In this document: piece after piece, positions 47,592 to 56,259 of the stretch
Position numbering within the stretch: the stretch's first letter is position 1
How the letters are laid out: each line of letters begins with the position of its first letter
Position numbers and translations under genes: made by a program
The notes under the pieces: model-generated
What the model was told of the DNA's origin: nothing
Database searches by the model: none
The model's input: only the letters and a program-made list of their open reading frames with translations
Assembly: GCF_002294985.1 (NCBI RefSeq)
Contig: NZ_NSGE01000002.1
Span: 186,001 to 250,000, forward strand
Length of the DNA stretch: 64,000 nt
Origin: Mesorhizobium sp. WSM3862
Lineage (GTDB): Bacteria; Pseudomonadota; Alphaproteobacteria; Rhizobiales; Rhizobiaceae
Reading direction: 5' to 3'

Positions 47592-48323
47592 ATGCTCTTC
47601 AAGCGACCCGTTCAACGTTACGGCAAGACGCCCGAGCCGGTCACGCCGTATCAGAAGGCCGCCCAGCTGTGGGATGAGCGCATCGGCTCATCGCGGGTGC
47701 AGGCCCGGAACTGGCGGCTGATGGCTCTTGGCTGCCTGGCTTTGACGACTGGGCTCTCCGGCGGACTCGTGTGGCAGTCGATGCAGAGCCGTATCGTGCC
47801 ATACGTCGTCGAGGTCGACCGCTTCGGTGAGGCGCGCGCCGTTGCACCGGCAATCCGGGACTACGAGCCGTCCGATGCACAGATCGCCTGGCATCTCGGC
47901 CGCTTCATCCAGAATGTCCGTTCCGTCTCCACAGATCCGGTGCTGGTGCGGCAAAACTGGTTGGCGGCCTACGACTTTGCCACCGACCGGGCGGCGCTCT
48001 TCCTCAACGAGTACGCCAAGACGAACGACCCCTTCGGTCAGATCGGCACGCGAAGCGTGTCGGTGCAGGTGACCAGCGTGATCAGGGCTTCCGACAGCTC
48101 GTTCCAGGTCAAATGGACTGAGCAGGTTTTTGAGCGCGGCAGCCTTGCCAGCACGAGGCACTGGACGGCGATCCTCACCATCGTGACTCGCCCGCCGAGC
48201 AATACCGACCAGCTGCGCAACAACCCGCTCGGCGTCTTCGTCAATGCCATCGACTGGTCGCGTGAGCTCGACAGCGCCGCGCCGACATCCGTTTCCCCGA
48301 AGGAGCCTGCAAATGAAAAATAG
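47592..48323 (+). CDS. trbF: TrbF (VirB8-like core protein)
   Basis: A 243-residue bitopic protein. A short cytoplasmic N-terminus (PVQRYGKTPEPVTPYQKAAQ) and one membrane segment (LMALGCLALTTGLSGGLVWQ) precede a periplasmic NTF2-like domain containing IVPYVVEVDRFGEA and RHWTAILTI. It starts with no gap after trbL, and its end overlaps trbG by 11 bases. Confidence 0.94.
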   Translation: MLFKRPVQRYGKTPEPVTPYQKAAQLWDERIGSSRVQARNWRLMALGCLALTTGLSGGLVWQSMQSRIVPYVVEVDRFGEARAVAPAIRDYEPSDAQIAWHLGRFIQNVRSVSTDPVLVRQNWLAAYDFATDRAALFLNEYAKTNDPFGQIGTRSVSVQVTSVIRASDSSFQVKWTEQVFERGSLASTRHWTAILTIVTRPPSNTDQLRNNPLGVFVNAIDWSRELDSAAPTSVSPKEPANEK

Positions 48324-49341
48324 AGTCCCATCATTCCGTGCCGCGCTACTCCTTTCCGCGTCAGCAGCCGTCCTTCCTGCTTGCGCCTCGAAGCCGGTGC
48401 CACCGCCTGAGATTTCCTACGATGCTGCCGACTTCAAACCAGCCGCGATCGAAAAGCCACCGGAGAAACCGGTGAAGATTGTCCAAGTCCCAAAGCCGCT
48501 ACCGCTCCCGGGCCAGTTGCAACCCGATCCGGATAAGGTCGCTGAGGAAAAGCGCTCCCCTGAAGAAAGGGTCACCGATGCCAACAAGGCGGCCACGCAG
48601 CAGCCCACCAGATACGGCTATGTCAATGCGGTCCAGGTCTATCCCTTCACCGACGGCGCACTTTATCAGCTCTATGCCGCGCCGGAGCGCGTCACCGATA
48701 TCGCTCTACAGCCGGGCGAGAAGTTAACAGCCGTGTCGGCTGGCGACACCGTGCGCTGGGTCATCGGCGACACCGTCAGCGGCACCGGCGACAATCAGCG
48801 CACCCATGTGCTGGTCAAACCGTTCGCGCCGGGGCTTAGCACCAACCTGGTGATCACCACGGAACGCCGGACATACCACCTGCAGCTTCAAAGCACCGAG
48901 AAAACTGCAATGGCGGCGATCTCCTGGACCTATAGCGAAGACCAGATCATTGCGTTGCGCCAGCGCAATGCGCAGGCCGACGCCGCCATGCCGGCAGCTT
49001 CAAATGTGGCGCTCGAAAACATTCGCTTCCGCTACTCGATCAGCGGTGACACGCCGCCTTGGCGGCCGACGCGTGCCTTCGACGACGGCAACAAGGTTTA
49101 TATCGAATTCCCGCGGCGCATCGATCAGGGTGAGGCACCGCCACTCTTCATCGTCGGTGCTGACGGGAGCAACCAGCTTGTCAATTACCGCATGCGCGGG
49201 AACTATTACGTCGTCGATCGTCTCTTTGCCGCCGCCGAATTGCGCCTCGGCGTCAAGGAGCAGCAAGTGGTCCGCATCACCAGGATCGACGGCCGGCAAC
49301 CGCCGCGGCGAATACCGCTCTTTGCGCGGTCCAGCAGATGA
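48313..49341 (+). CDS. trbG: TrbG (VirB9-like) outer-complex protein
   Basis: A 342-residue exported protein. The signal peptide ends in a lipobox-like LPACAS. A proline-rich linker (VQVPKPLPLPGQLQPDP) follows, then the VirB9/TrbG domain with GYVNAVQVYPFTDGALYQLY and the C-terminal NYYVVDRLFAAAELRLGVKE. I choose the ATG at 48313 because it begins the signal peptide; the frame is open earlier, inside trbF. It joins TrbF and TrbI in the outer-membrane core. Confidence 0.93.
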   Translation: MKNRVPSFRAALLLSASAAVLPACASKPVPPPEISYDAADFKPAAIEKPPEKPVKIVQVPKPLPLPGQLQPDPDKVAEEKRSPEERVTDANKAATQQPTRYGYVNAVQVYPFTDGALYQLYAAPERVTDIALQPGEKLTAVSAGDTVRWVIGDTVSGTGDNQRTHVLVKPFAPGLSTNLVITTERRTYHLQLQSTEKTAMAAISWTYSEDQIIALRQRNAQADAAMPAASNVALENIRFRYSISGDTPPWRPTRAFDDGNKVYIEFPRRIDQGEAPPLFIVGADGSNQLVNYRMRGNYYVVDRLFAAAELRLGVKEQQVVRITRIDGRQPPRRIPLFARSSR

Positions 49342-49351
49342 GGGAGCGCTC

Positions 49352-50569
49352 ATGACCGATACTTCCCGACCAGATGCACCGCAGAAACTCGACCCCGAGC
49401 AGCTGCAGTTGCGGGCTTCTCCCCGGCGCGCCGTGCGGTTCAGGCGCGGCGCGATCGTCGCTATCGTTGCAGTTGGATCCGGCGCAATTCTAGGCGTCAC
49501 GATGATAGCGCTTCAGGGGCCGGCGTTGCGTATCAAAGAGCGGGCGGAAGACCTCTACAACACCGAACGTAAGCCAACCGCGGAGGGACTTGAAACGCTT
49601 CCCAAGGACTATTCCGTATTGAAGCCGAAGCCTCCCGTGCTTGGGCCACCTCTGCCCGGCGATCTCGGCCGCCCCATCCTTGAACGCCAGCGACAGCTTG
49701 GCATCGCCCCGGGGCAGGAGGCCTCCGCCGAGGAGCAGCGGCTTGCCCAGCAGGCGATCGAGGCACGTGAGTCGCAAGTCATGTTCCGGATCGAGAACCG
49801 GCCCAGGGAAACGAAGGTCGCCGACAATGCGCAGGGAGCGCGGCCGCCGTTTGAAGCACCACTTGCACAACCCGATGCGGGAGACGCAAGGGCTTCCGTT
49901 GCACCGGCTGAGGGTGATCAGAACAATCAGCAGCGCAAGCTCGAGTTTGTCAGCCAGCAGAGCACAAATGGGATCTACAATCCGCACACGCTGCAGACTC
50001 CGGCTTCGCCTTATCAGCTGATGGCCGGCAGCGTGATCGCCGCAAGCCTCATCACCGGCATCAATTCCGACCTGCCTGGCCTCGTGGTTGCACAGGTTAC
50101 CGAGAATGTGCACGACACCGTCACCGGCAGCACCTTGCTCATCCCGCAGGGCTCGCGGCTCATCGGCATCTATGACAGTGTCGTCGCTTTTGGACAGAAG
50201 CGCGCGTTGCTAGTCTGGCAGCGCATTGTGATGCCTGACGGGTCGTCGATTGAAATCGACAATCTGCCAGCGACAGATACTGCCGGCTATGCAGGGCTGG
50301 AGGACCAGGTGGATTTCCACACTTGGCAGCTGATCAAGGGAGTTGCTCTAGCCACGCTGCTGGGCGTCGGCACCGAGTTGAGCTTTGGGGACAACGAAAG
50401 CGATCTGCTCAAGGCAATCCGCGAATCCACTCAGCAGAACGTCAGTCAAGCTGGCCAGCGCATCACCGAAAAAAACCTCAATATTCAGCCGACAATCTCC
50501 GTCCGTCCTGGTTGGCCGCTCCGCGTCATCGTGCACAAGGACATCGTGCTACGACCATACACAAATTGA
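49352..50569 (+). CDS. trbI: TrbI (VirB10-like) core protein
   Basis: A 405-residue protein spanning both membranes. It has a cytoplasmic N-terminus, a membrane helix (GAIVAIVAVGSGAILGVTMI), and a long charged, proline-containing periplasmic linker. The conserved C-terminal barrel includes YQLMAGSVIAASLITGINSD and LLIPQGSRLIGIYDSVVAFG. AGGGAGCG precedes the ATG at 49352. It completes the trbBCDEJLFGI set. Confidence 0.95.
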   Translation: MTDTSRPDAPQKLDPEQLQLRASPRRAVRFRRGAIVAIVAVGSGAILGVTMIALQGPALRIKERAEDLYNTERKPTAEGLETLPKDYSVLKPKPPVLGPPLPGDLGRPILERQRQLGIAPGQEASAEEQRLAQQAIEARESQVMFRIENRPRETKVADNAQGARPPFEAPLAQPDAGDARASVAPAEGDQNNQQRKLEFVSQQSTNGIYNPHTLQTPASPYQLMAGSVIAASLITGINSDLPGLVVAQVTENVHDTVTGSTLLIPQGSRLIGIYDSVVAFGQKRALLVWQRIVMPDGSSIEIDNLPATDTAGYAGLEDQVDFHTWQLIKGVALATLLGVGTELSFGDNESDLLKAIRESTQQNVSQAGQRITEKNLNIQPTISVRPGWPLRVIVHKDIVLRPYTN

Positions 50570-50582
50570 ATAGGAGCCGCTC

Positions 50583-50855
50583 ATGGCGAACCTGAAATTA
50601 GGAAAGCTTCCGGACCGGACGCCTTCCAAGATCACCATCACCGTCAGCGCGGGCCTCAGCCAAGCACTGAAGGACTACGCGGCGCTTTACCGTCAGACCT
50701 ACAATGAGTCTGAGACAGTAGCTGATCTCATTCCATTCATGCTGGTCGGGTTCTTGGAAGGCGATCGCGCGTTTGCCAAGGCCAGAAAGGAAAGCTTGCC
50801 TGCCGCCGGCATGTCAGAGAAATCGCGACGCGTGTCAGGTTCAGGTTCCGAGTAA
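50583..50855 (+). CDS. DUF2274 protein at the end of the trb operon
   Basis: A 90-residue cytoplasmic protein starting LKLGKLPDRTPSKITITVSA, then the DUF2274 signature LKDYAALYRQTYNESETVAD and LIPFMLVGFLEGDRAF. It follows trbI by 13 bases with GGAGC before the ATG. This family regularly ends Trb operons in alphaproteobacterial islands. Function unknown; the small RHH-like start suggests DNA binding, but that is a guess. Confidence 0.85.
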   Translation: MANLKLGKLPDRTPSKITITVSAGLSQALKDYAALYRQTYNESETVADLIPFMLVGFLEGDRAFAKARKESLPAAGMSEKSRRVSGSGSE

Positions 50856-51259
50856 TTATAAAGTTTGGTCAATGGGCAAGCCGCAGCGCTGAGTAGCAGA
50901 GCCGCAATGGGGTGCGTCGCTGGTCAGTGAAAGAATGGGCCGAACAATCCAACCTCCTTAGGCGGATACAAAGTGGAGCCCTGCCTGCAGGTTCCGGCCG
51001 GCCCTCTGCCATGCGACCCCCTTTGGGAAATACGCGTCGTCACAGGATCATAAAGTGGCGCCATATGTCTCGCCAAAGCCTGGCAGCTAATTCCGGTCTC
51101 ATTTGGTGGTCCGTCGTTTTTGCCTCGCCGGAAGTCTGGACTCGTCGAAGTGTCAAAGCCCTGATTTCGGTCAGCCTCCAGCATGGACAAACTGCCGCAA
51201 GGATTTCTCTGCCATCGCTTGCTATCCTGCCGAAACTTGGGATCGATGGCGCGAGCGTA
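50856..51259. other. Gap upstream of fnrN, no gene seen
   Basis: About 400 bases. The fnrN frame is open through most of it (from 50912) but the extra sequence has no family similarity. I see no FNR palindrome and no terminator for the trb operon that I can support. Confidence 0.45.
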
Positions 51260-52018
51260 ATGACAGTACAGCAGGACATTCACAGTTCCGGCATTCCCGT
51301 TCTTTGCCTGTCTTGCGCCGCACGGCATCGCGGGATCTGTGGTGCGCTCGATCGAAACCATTTGGTTGGGCTCGCCAAGACTTCATCGCGGCACAAAATC
51401 GAGCCGGGGGTCGAACTGATCGCCGACGCCGCGGCTGTCGACAGCTATTCAAACATGCTTTCAGGCGTTGTGAAGCTGACGAAGTGCCTTTCGGACGGCC
51501 GCCAGCAGATTGTCGGTCTTCGGTTCGCACCGGATTTTCTGGGCCGGCCCTTCAAGGTGAAAAGCACGATCAATGTGGAAGCGGCAACCTCCGTCTCGCT
51601 GTGCTCGTTTCCGAAGGCGGCCGTTGAACGGATAATGAAGGAATCACCGGAACTCCAGCTTCGCTTGCTCAAGCAGACGCTGAACGAACTCGACGAGGCA
51701 CTTGAATGGATGGTGACTCTCGGGCGCAAGACCGCACCCGAGAAGGTGGCGAGCTTTCTCCTCATGATCGCCCAGAATATGGATTCCAGTATCGACCCGG
51801 CGGCTAGGTCCTCATGCTTCGATCTGCCGCTGACACGTGCCGACATCTCTGATTTCCTTGGACTGACGAACGAGACCGTGAGCCGCCAGCTTACGCGATT
51901 GCGGGCTGACGGCGTGATCCGGATCAAGAACAACCGCCATGTAACGGTGGACAGCATGAGCCGGCTGGAGCAGCGCTGCGGCGGCCGAGGCTCGCGGCAA
52001 CCGGCCTTTGAGACCTAA
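51260..52018 (+). CDS. fnrN: FnrN-type oxygen-sensing Crp/Fnr regulator
   Basis: A 252-residue regulator. N-terminal Cys16, Cys19 and Cys27 (VLCLSCAARHRGICG) and a later cysteine in SVSLCSFPKAAVER match the four ligands of an oxygen-labile 4Fe-4S cluster. The cyclic-nucleotide-type barrel follows, then the helix-turn-helix RADISDFLGLTNETVSRQLT, whose E-x-x-S-R contacts TTGAT half-sites. Cysteine content separates it from FixK. The frame is open 116 codons further up, but the ATG at 51260 gives the usual FnrN length. It precedes the fix block and is expected to activate fixNOQP, fixGHIS and hemN in low oxygen. Confidence 0.88.
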   Translation: MTVQQDIHSSGIPVLCLSCAARHRGICGALDRNHLVGLAKTSSRHKIEPGVELIADAAAVDSYSNMLSGVVKLTKCLSDGRQQIVGLRFAPDFLGRPFKVKSTINVEAATSVSLCSFPKAAVERIMKESPELQLRLLKQTLNELDEALEWMVTLGRKTAPEKVASFLLMIAQNMDSSIDPAARSSCFDLPLTRADISDFLGLTNETVSRQLTRLRADGVIRIKNNRHVTVDSMSRLEQRCGGRGSRQPAFET

Positions 52019-52590
52019 GCGCCTACGTCGCTTATTGCGATCCGCGGCAAGACGTGCTCGCGTTCGAAAGCGATGTGTCGCCGCAAGCCTTCGAAGAAGC
52101 CTCGTAGCATGAACCCGACAGCTTCCGGGCTCTCTATCGGATTACCATGACCTATCGCTAGGAGCGTTTCGGCCACCTCGCTAGCGAAGCATTGATCCTT
52201 AAGGTGCTCGACGCGCAACCGGCTGGTAGAGGCAAGTTTGGCCTCGGCCGGCGTCAAGTGCGCCTCATACGCAGGGAAAATCACCATCTCCTCAAACCCA
52301 TGAATGTCACGGAGCAGCGGAACGATTTTCTTGGCCGTTCCAAGACATTTGAGGAGGTCGACGTTCGGCAGTGCATCGGCAATGCTTTCCAGCGAGTCGC
52401 AGAGATTCAGCTTTTCCCGATGGGCACGTTTCATGACCTCGCCCGGAATCGCCTCTGTACCGGCCCGACGCGAGGAAGCTGCACTTGTCCATGAGTGGGG
52501 TGGCCCGTGCTGCGTTTCCTTGTTCAAATCGCCACCTTCTGATTCACCGAACTCGATGCTGCCCGAAGCAAAATCGTGCGGCTCTGACAT
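52015..52590 (-). CDS. Hemerythrin-like HHE domain protein
   Basis: A 191-residue cytoplasmic protein. The four-helix HHE metal-binding pattern is spread over residues 55-185: AHREKLNLCDSLESI, IHGFEEMVIFPAYEAHL, RVEHLKDQC and HIAFEREHVLPRI. Such domains bind a di-iron centre and sense or bind oxygen or nitric oxide. The first 50 residues are variable; the ATG at 52590 overlaps a possible FNR site, and an alternative ATG at residue 53 would still keep the domain. It converges with fnrN (4-base overlap at the stops) and diverges from fixN. Confidence 0.82.
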   Translation of the reverse strand: MSEPHDFASGSIEFGESEGGDLNKETQHGPPHSWTSAASSRRAGTEAIPGEVMKRAHREKLNLCDSLESIADALPNVDLLKCLGTAKKIVPLLRDIHGFEEMVIFPAYEAHLTPAEAKLASTSRLRVEHLKDQCFASEVAETLLAIGHGNPIESPEAVGFMLRGFFEGLRRHIAFEREHVLPRIAISDVGA

Positions 52591-52597
52591 GGATCAG
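52584..52597. promoter_or_regulatory. Possible FNR/FixK box between hemerythrin gene and fixN
   Basis: CTGACATGGATCAG keeps the TGA-N6-TCA core of the TTGAT-N4-ATCAA consensus, with outer bases changed. It is centred about 86 bases before fixN, compatible with activation of fixN, but it overlaps the annotated hemerythrin start codon. Weak evidence. Confidence 0.4.
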
Positions 52598-52676
52598 GGC
52601 GAGCAGGCGGCAACTAGGGAATTAATGCACCGCGGATTTAGCGTCCGCGCATTGGAATCCTGGTCAGGGACATGTC

Positions 52677-54287
52677 ATGAAATTCGGCACGGAGATCGTC
52701 CTTTTAAGCCTTTTTGCCTTTGCGGCGCTGGTGGCTGCCGGCTTCGGCGTAGAAGGACCCTTTCGCCAGCACATGTGGGTTCTGTTCTTCGCACTGACTG
52801 GCTTCATCGCGATCTTGCTGCGCAATTGGGATTTCAAGCCCGTGGGGCCGATCGACCCCTCCGCCTACATGGATGGTCCGCTCCGCTACGGGGCCATCGC
52901 AACGGTGTTTTGGGGTGTCGTCGGCATGCTGGTCGGCGTCATTATCGCGCTTCAACTCGCCTTCCCCGACCTTAACATCCCACCCTGGTTCAATTTCGGC
53001 CGTTTGCGTCCGCTGCACACATCGGGAGTCGTCTTCGCCTTCGGCGGCAACGCGCTGCTTTGCACATCGCTCTATGTTGTCCAGCGCACCTGCCGCGCCC
53101 GGCTGTTTGGCGGCAATCTGGCCTGGTTTGTGTTCTGGGGTTACCAGCTGTTCATCGTCATGGCCGCGACCGGCTACCTGTTCGGCATCACCGAGAGCCG
53201 GGAATACGCCGAACCCGAATGGTATGTGGACCTCTGGCTGACCATCGTCTGGATCGCCTATCTCATCCTGTTCCTCGGCACCATCCTGAAGCGCAAGGAA
53301 CCGCATATCTACGTCGCCAACTGGTTCTATCTATCCTTCATCGTAACCATCGCGATGCTGCATGTGGTCAACAACCTGTCGATGCCGGCCTCTTTCCTCG
53401 GCTCGAAGAGCTACTCCGCCTTCTCCGGCGTCCAGGACGCCTTGACGCAATGGTGGTATGGCCACAATGCGGTCGGCTTCTTCCTGACGGCCGGCTTCCT
53501 TGGCATGATGTATTATTTCGTGCCCAAGCAGGCTAGCCGCCCGGTCTATTCCTACCGGCTGTCGATCATCCACTTCTGGGCGATCATTTTTCTCTACATC
53601 TGGGCCGGCCCGCACCACCTGCATCACACCGCCTTACCCGACTGGGCGCAGACGCTCGGCATGGCATTCTCGATCATGCTGTGGATGCCGTCATGGGGCG
53701 GCATGATCAACGGCCTGATGACGCTGTCAGGCGCCTGGGACAAGCTGCGCACCGATCCGATCATCCGCATGATGGTGATGGCAGTCGCCTTCTACGGCAT
53801 GTCGACCTTCGAGGGACCGATTATGTCGATCAAGACGGTCAATTCGCTGTCGCACTACACGGACTGGACCATTGGCCATGTCCACTCAGGTGCGCTCGGC
53901 TGGGTCGGCATGATCTCGTTCGGCGCGATCTACTACATGGTGCCGAAACTGTGGAACCGTGACCGGCTCTATTCGATACGGCTCGTCACCTGGCACTTCT
54001 GGCTGGCGACTCTGGGGATCGTCGTCTACGCCGCGGTGATGTGGGTGTCCGGCATCATGCAGGGCCTGATGTGGCGCGAATACGACGAGCAGGGGTTCCT
54101 GGTCTACTCCTTCGCCGAAACCGTCTCCGCCATGCACCCCTACTACGTCATGCGCGCCATCGGCGGTGCGATGTACCTCTCCGGCGCCATGATCATGGCC
54201 TGGAACATCGCTATGACTATCCTCGGATACCAGCGTGAAGAGCAACCAATGCCGGGTTCCGAGCCCGCCCTCCGGCCTGCCGAATAG
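52677..54287 (+). CDS. fixN: cbb3-type cytochrome oxidase subunit I
   Basis: A 536-residue, roughly 14-helix haem-copper oxidase catalytic subunit with very high oxygen affinity, for bacteroid respiration. Ligand histidines are visible in [19 protein letters not shown], in [20 protein letters not shown] (with the cbb3 helix that carries the active-site Tyr), in [18 protein letters not shown], and in [13 protein letters not shown]. The ATG at 52677 follows GGGACATGTC. The gene leads fixNOQP, with 11 bases to fixO. Confidence 0.95.
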   Translation: MKFGTEIVLLSLFAFAALVAAGFGVEGPFRQHMWVLFFALTGFIAILLRNWDFKPVGPIDPSAYMDGPLRYGAIATVFWGVVGMLVGVIIALQLAFPDLNIPPWFNFGRLRPLHTSGVVFAFGGNALLCTSLYVVQRTCRARLFGGNLAWFVFWGYQLFIVMAATGYLFGITESREYAEPEWYVDLWLTIVWIAYLILFLGTILKRKEPHIYVANWFYLSFIVTIAMLHVVNNLSMPASFLGSKSYSAFSGVQDALTQWWYGHNAVGFFLTAGFLGMMYYFVPKQASRPVYSYRLSIIHFWAIIFLYIWAGPHHLHHTALPDWAQTLGMAFSIMLWMPSWGGMINGLMTLSGAWDKLRTDPIIRMMVMAVAFYGMSTFEGPIMSIKTVNSLSHYTDWTIGHVHSGALGWVGMISFGAIYYMVPKLWNRDRLYSIRLVTWHFWLATLGIVVYAAVMWVSGIMQGLMWREYDEQGFLVYSFAETVSAMHPYYVMRAIGGAMYLSGAMIMAWNIAMTILGYQREEQPMPGSEPALRPAE

Positions 54288-54298
54288 GGAGCCAGACA

Positions 54299-55030
54299 AT
54301 GGGCTTGACGGACAAACACGCGATCATCGAGAAGAACGCCACGCTTCTTCTCGTTGGCTCTCTTCTTGTCGTGACCGTCGGCGGCATAGTCGAAATCGCA
54401 CCGCTGTTCTATCTCGACAACACGATCGAGAAGGTCGAGGGCATGCGCCCCTACTCGCCGCTCGAACTCGCAGGACGCAACATCTATGTGCGCGAGGGCT
54501 GCTACCTCTGCCATAGCCAGATGATCAGGCCTTTCCGGGACGAGGTCGAACGCTACGGCCACTACAGCCTGGCGGCTGAGTCCATGTACGACCACCCCTT
54601 CCAGTGGGGCTCGAAGCGCACCGGCCCTGACCTTGCACGAGTCGGCAACCGCTACTCCAACGAATGGCACGTTCAGCACCTTGTGGATCCACGTTCGGTG
54701 GTGCCGGAATCTATCATGCCTCGCTATGCCTTCCTGAAGGACGCTCCGATCGAGGTGAAGGACTTCTCGACGCATCTGGTTGCGAACGCGCGTGTTGGCG
54801 TCCCGTACTCCGATGACATGATCGCGCACGCCAATACCGATCTAATGGCCCAGGCCGACCCGAATGCCGATAGCTCCGGCCTCGAGAAACGCTATCCGAA
54901 AGCCAAGGTCGGCGATCTGGACGGCAATCCGCAGCAGGTGACCGAGATGGATGCCCTCGTCGCCTATCTGCAAATGCTGGGAACACTGGTCGATTTCAAG
55001 ACCTATGACGATGCAGCCGGCTACCGCTGA
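54299..55030 (+). CDS. fixO: cbb3 oxidase monohaem cytochrome c subunit
   Basis: A 243-residue membrane-anchored cytochrome c, subunit II of the cbb3 oxidase. It has one N-terminal helix ([20 protein letters not shown]), then the haem motif in [20 protein letters not shown] near residues 65-84. SIMPRYAFL supplies the distal methionine. GGGAG lies ahead of the ATG at 54299. It passes electrons from FixP to FixN. The stop is 10 bases before fixQ. Confidence 0.95.
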   Translation: MGLTDKHAIIEKNATLLLVGSLLVVTVGGIVEIAPLFYLDNTIEKVEGMRPYSPLELAGRNIYVREGCYLCHSQMIRPFRDEVERYGHYSLAAESMYDHPFQWGSKRTGPDLARVGNRYSNEWHVQHLVDPRSVVPESIMPRYAFLKDAPIEVKDFSTHLVANARVGVPYSDDMIAHANTDLMAQADPNADSSGLEKRYPKAKVGDLDGNPQQVTEMDALVAYLQMLGTLVDFKTYDDAAGYR

Positions 55031-55040
55031 GGGGGGCGCA

Positions 55041-55196
55041 ATGAGCTATGATTTGATGCGGGAATTCGCGGACAGCTGGGGTCTGCTTGCCATGTCGCTC
55101 TTCTTCGTCGGCAGCATTGCCTTTGCCTTGCGTCCCGGCGGCAAAACACAGGCCGAGCAAGCCGCCCAGATTCCACTCAAGGGCGACCGATCATGA
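55041..55196 (+). CDS. fixQ: cbb3 oxidase small subunit
   Basis: A 51-residue protein (MSYDLMREFADSWGLLAMSL) with a single membrane helix and a basic/polar tail. It stabilises the FixP association with the oxidase. The frame is open upstream into fixO, but GAGGGGGGC before the ATG at 55041 and the family length fix the start. It overlaps fixP by four bases. Confidence 0.93.
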   Translation: MSYDLMREFADSWGLLAMSLFFVGSIAFALRPGGKTQAEQAAQIPLKGDRS

Positions 55197-56056
55197 GCGA
55201 CGAGCACATCGACGAAGTCTCGGGCATCTCGACGACCGGTCATGAATGGGACGGGATAAGGGAGCTCAACAACCCATTGCCCCGATGGTGGGTGATAACC
55301 TTCTACATCACCGTCGGTTGGGCGGTAGCTTATACAATTGCCTATCCGGCTTGGCCCATGCTGTCTTCCGCAACCAAGGGTGTGCTTGGATATTCCAGCC
55401 GCAACGATGTCAAGAATGAGCTGGCGGCGGCGGAAGCGGCGAAAGGCAAATACGCCGCGGCGGTCGAGTCGAAAAGCCTCTCTGAAATCGCCTCGGACTA
55501 TGCCTTGCGCGAATTCGCCGTCGCGGCCGGCGGCGCCGCATTCAAGGTCAACTGCACGCAGTGCCATGGCTCCGGCGCCCAAGGGTCGAAGGGTTTTCCA
55601 AACCTGAACGACGATGACTGGCTGTGGGGCGGCACGGCCGAGCAGATCCAGCAAACGATCGCGCACGGCATCCGCTTCGCGTCAGATCCGGACACGCGCC
55701 TGTCGGAAATGTCGGCCTTCGGCGATATCATCACCGCCGATCAGATCGCACAGGTGAGCGCCTACGTTGCCAGCCTGTCTGGCAAGGTCCGCGATGCAAC
55801 TCTGCTTCAACCCGGCGCCAAGATCTTCGCCGAAAACTGCGTCTCCTGTCACGGCGACAAAGCGAAAGGCAACAGGGAACTCGGCGCACCCGACCTGACC
55901 GACGCGATCTGGCTCTACGGGTCGGGCGAGACAGCCGTCGCCGTCCAGGTCCGTGCGCCGAAGCACGGCGTCATGCCGGCCTGGATCGGGCGTCTCGGCG
56001 AGACCAAGGTTAAGGAACTTGCGGTTTATGTCCATTCGCTTGGCGGCGGAGAATAG
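55193..56056 (+). CDS. fixP: cbb3 oxidase dihaem cytochrome c subunit
   Basis: A 287-residue protein. The N-terminal DGIRELNNPLPRWWVITFYI leads into one membrane helix, followed by two cytochrome c domains with haem motifs CTQCH (about residue 122) and CVSCH (about 218). Distal methionines occur near MSAFGD and VMPAWIG. It receives electrons from the bc1 complex or soluble cytochromes. It ends fixNOQP; about 200 non-coding bases lead to fixG. Confidence 0.95.
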   Translation: MSDEHIDEVSGISTTGHEWDGIRELNNPLPRWWVITFYITVGWAVAYTIAYPAWPMLSSATKGVLGYSSRNDVKNELAAAEAAKGKYAAAVESKSLSEIASDYALREFAVAAGGAAFKVNCTQCHGSGAQGSKGFPNLNDDDWLWGGTAEQIQQTIAHGIRFASDPDTRLSEMSAFGDIITADQIAQVSAYVASLSGKVRDATLLQPGAKIFAENCVSCHGDKAKGNRELGAPDLTDAIWLYGSGETAVAVQVRAPKHGVMPAWIGRLGETKVKELAVYVHSLGGGE

Positions 56057-56259
56057 GAACGGAAGCCTATTCTCGGCCCTCCCCCGCCAAGCGACGAGGC
56101 CCGGCTTTGCCGGGCCTCGACACCATTCCGGCATGCGGCCATTGACCCTGCTGCAAGGCGGCGCGGCCCCATTCGGCGAAGCGGCAGACCGGACGTCTGT
56201 CGAAGCAGACAAGTCCGTCGCACAACGATGTCATAGGCCGCGGGCAAGTGGAGATACAC
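56057..56259. other. Intergenic region between fixP and fixG
   Basis: About 200 bases. GAGGCCCGGCTTTGCCGGGCCTC at roughly 56095-56118 is a strong inverted repeat (a 9-10 base stem with a TTTG loop) without a T run. It may be a processing or weak termination signal between fixNOQP and fixGHIS. I see no FNR box here. Confidence 0.5.
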
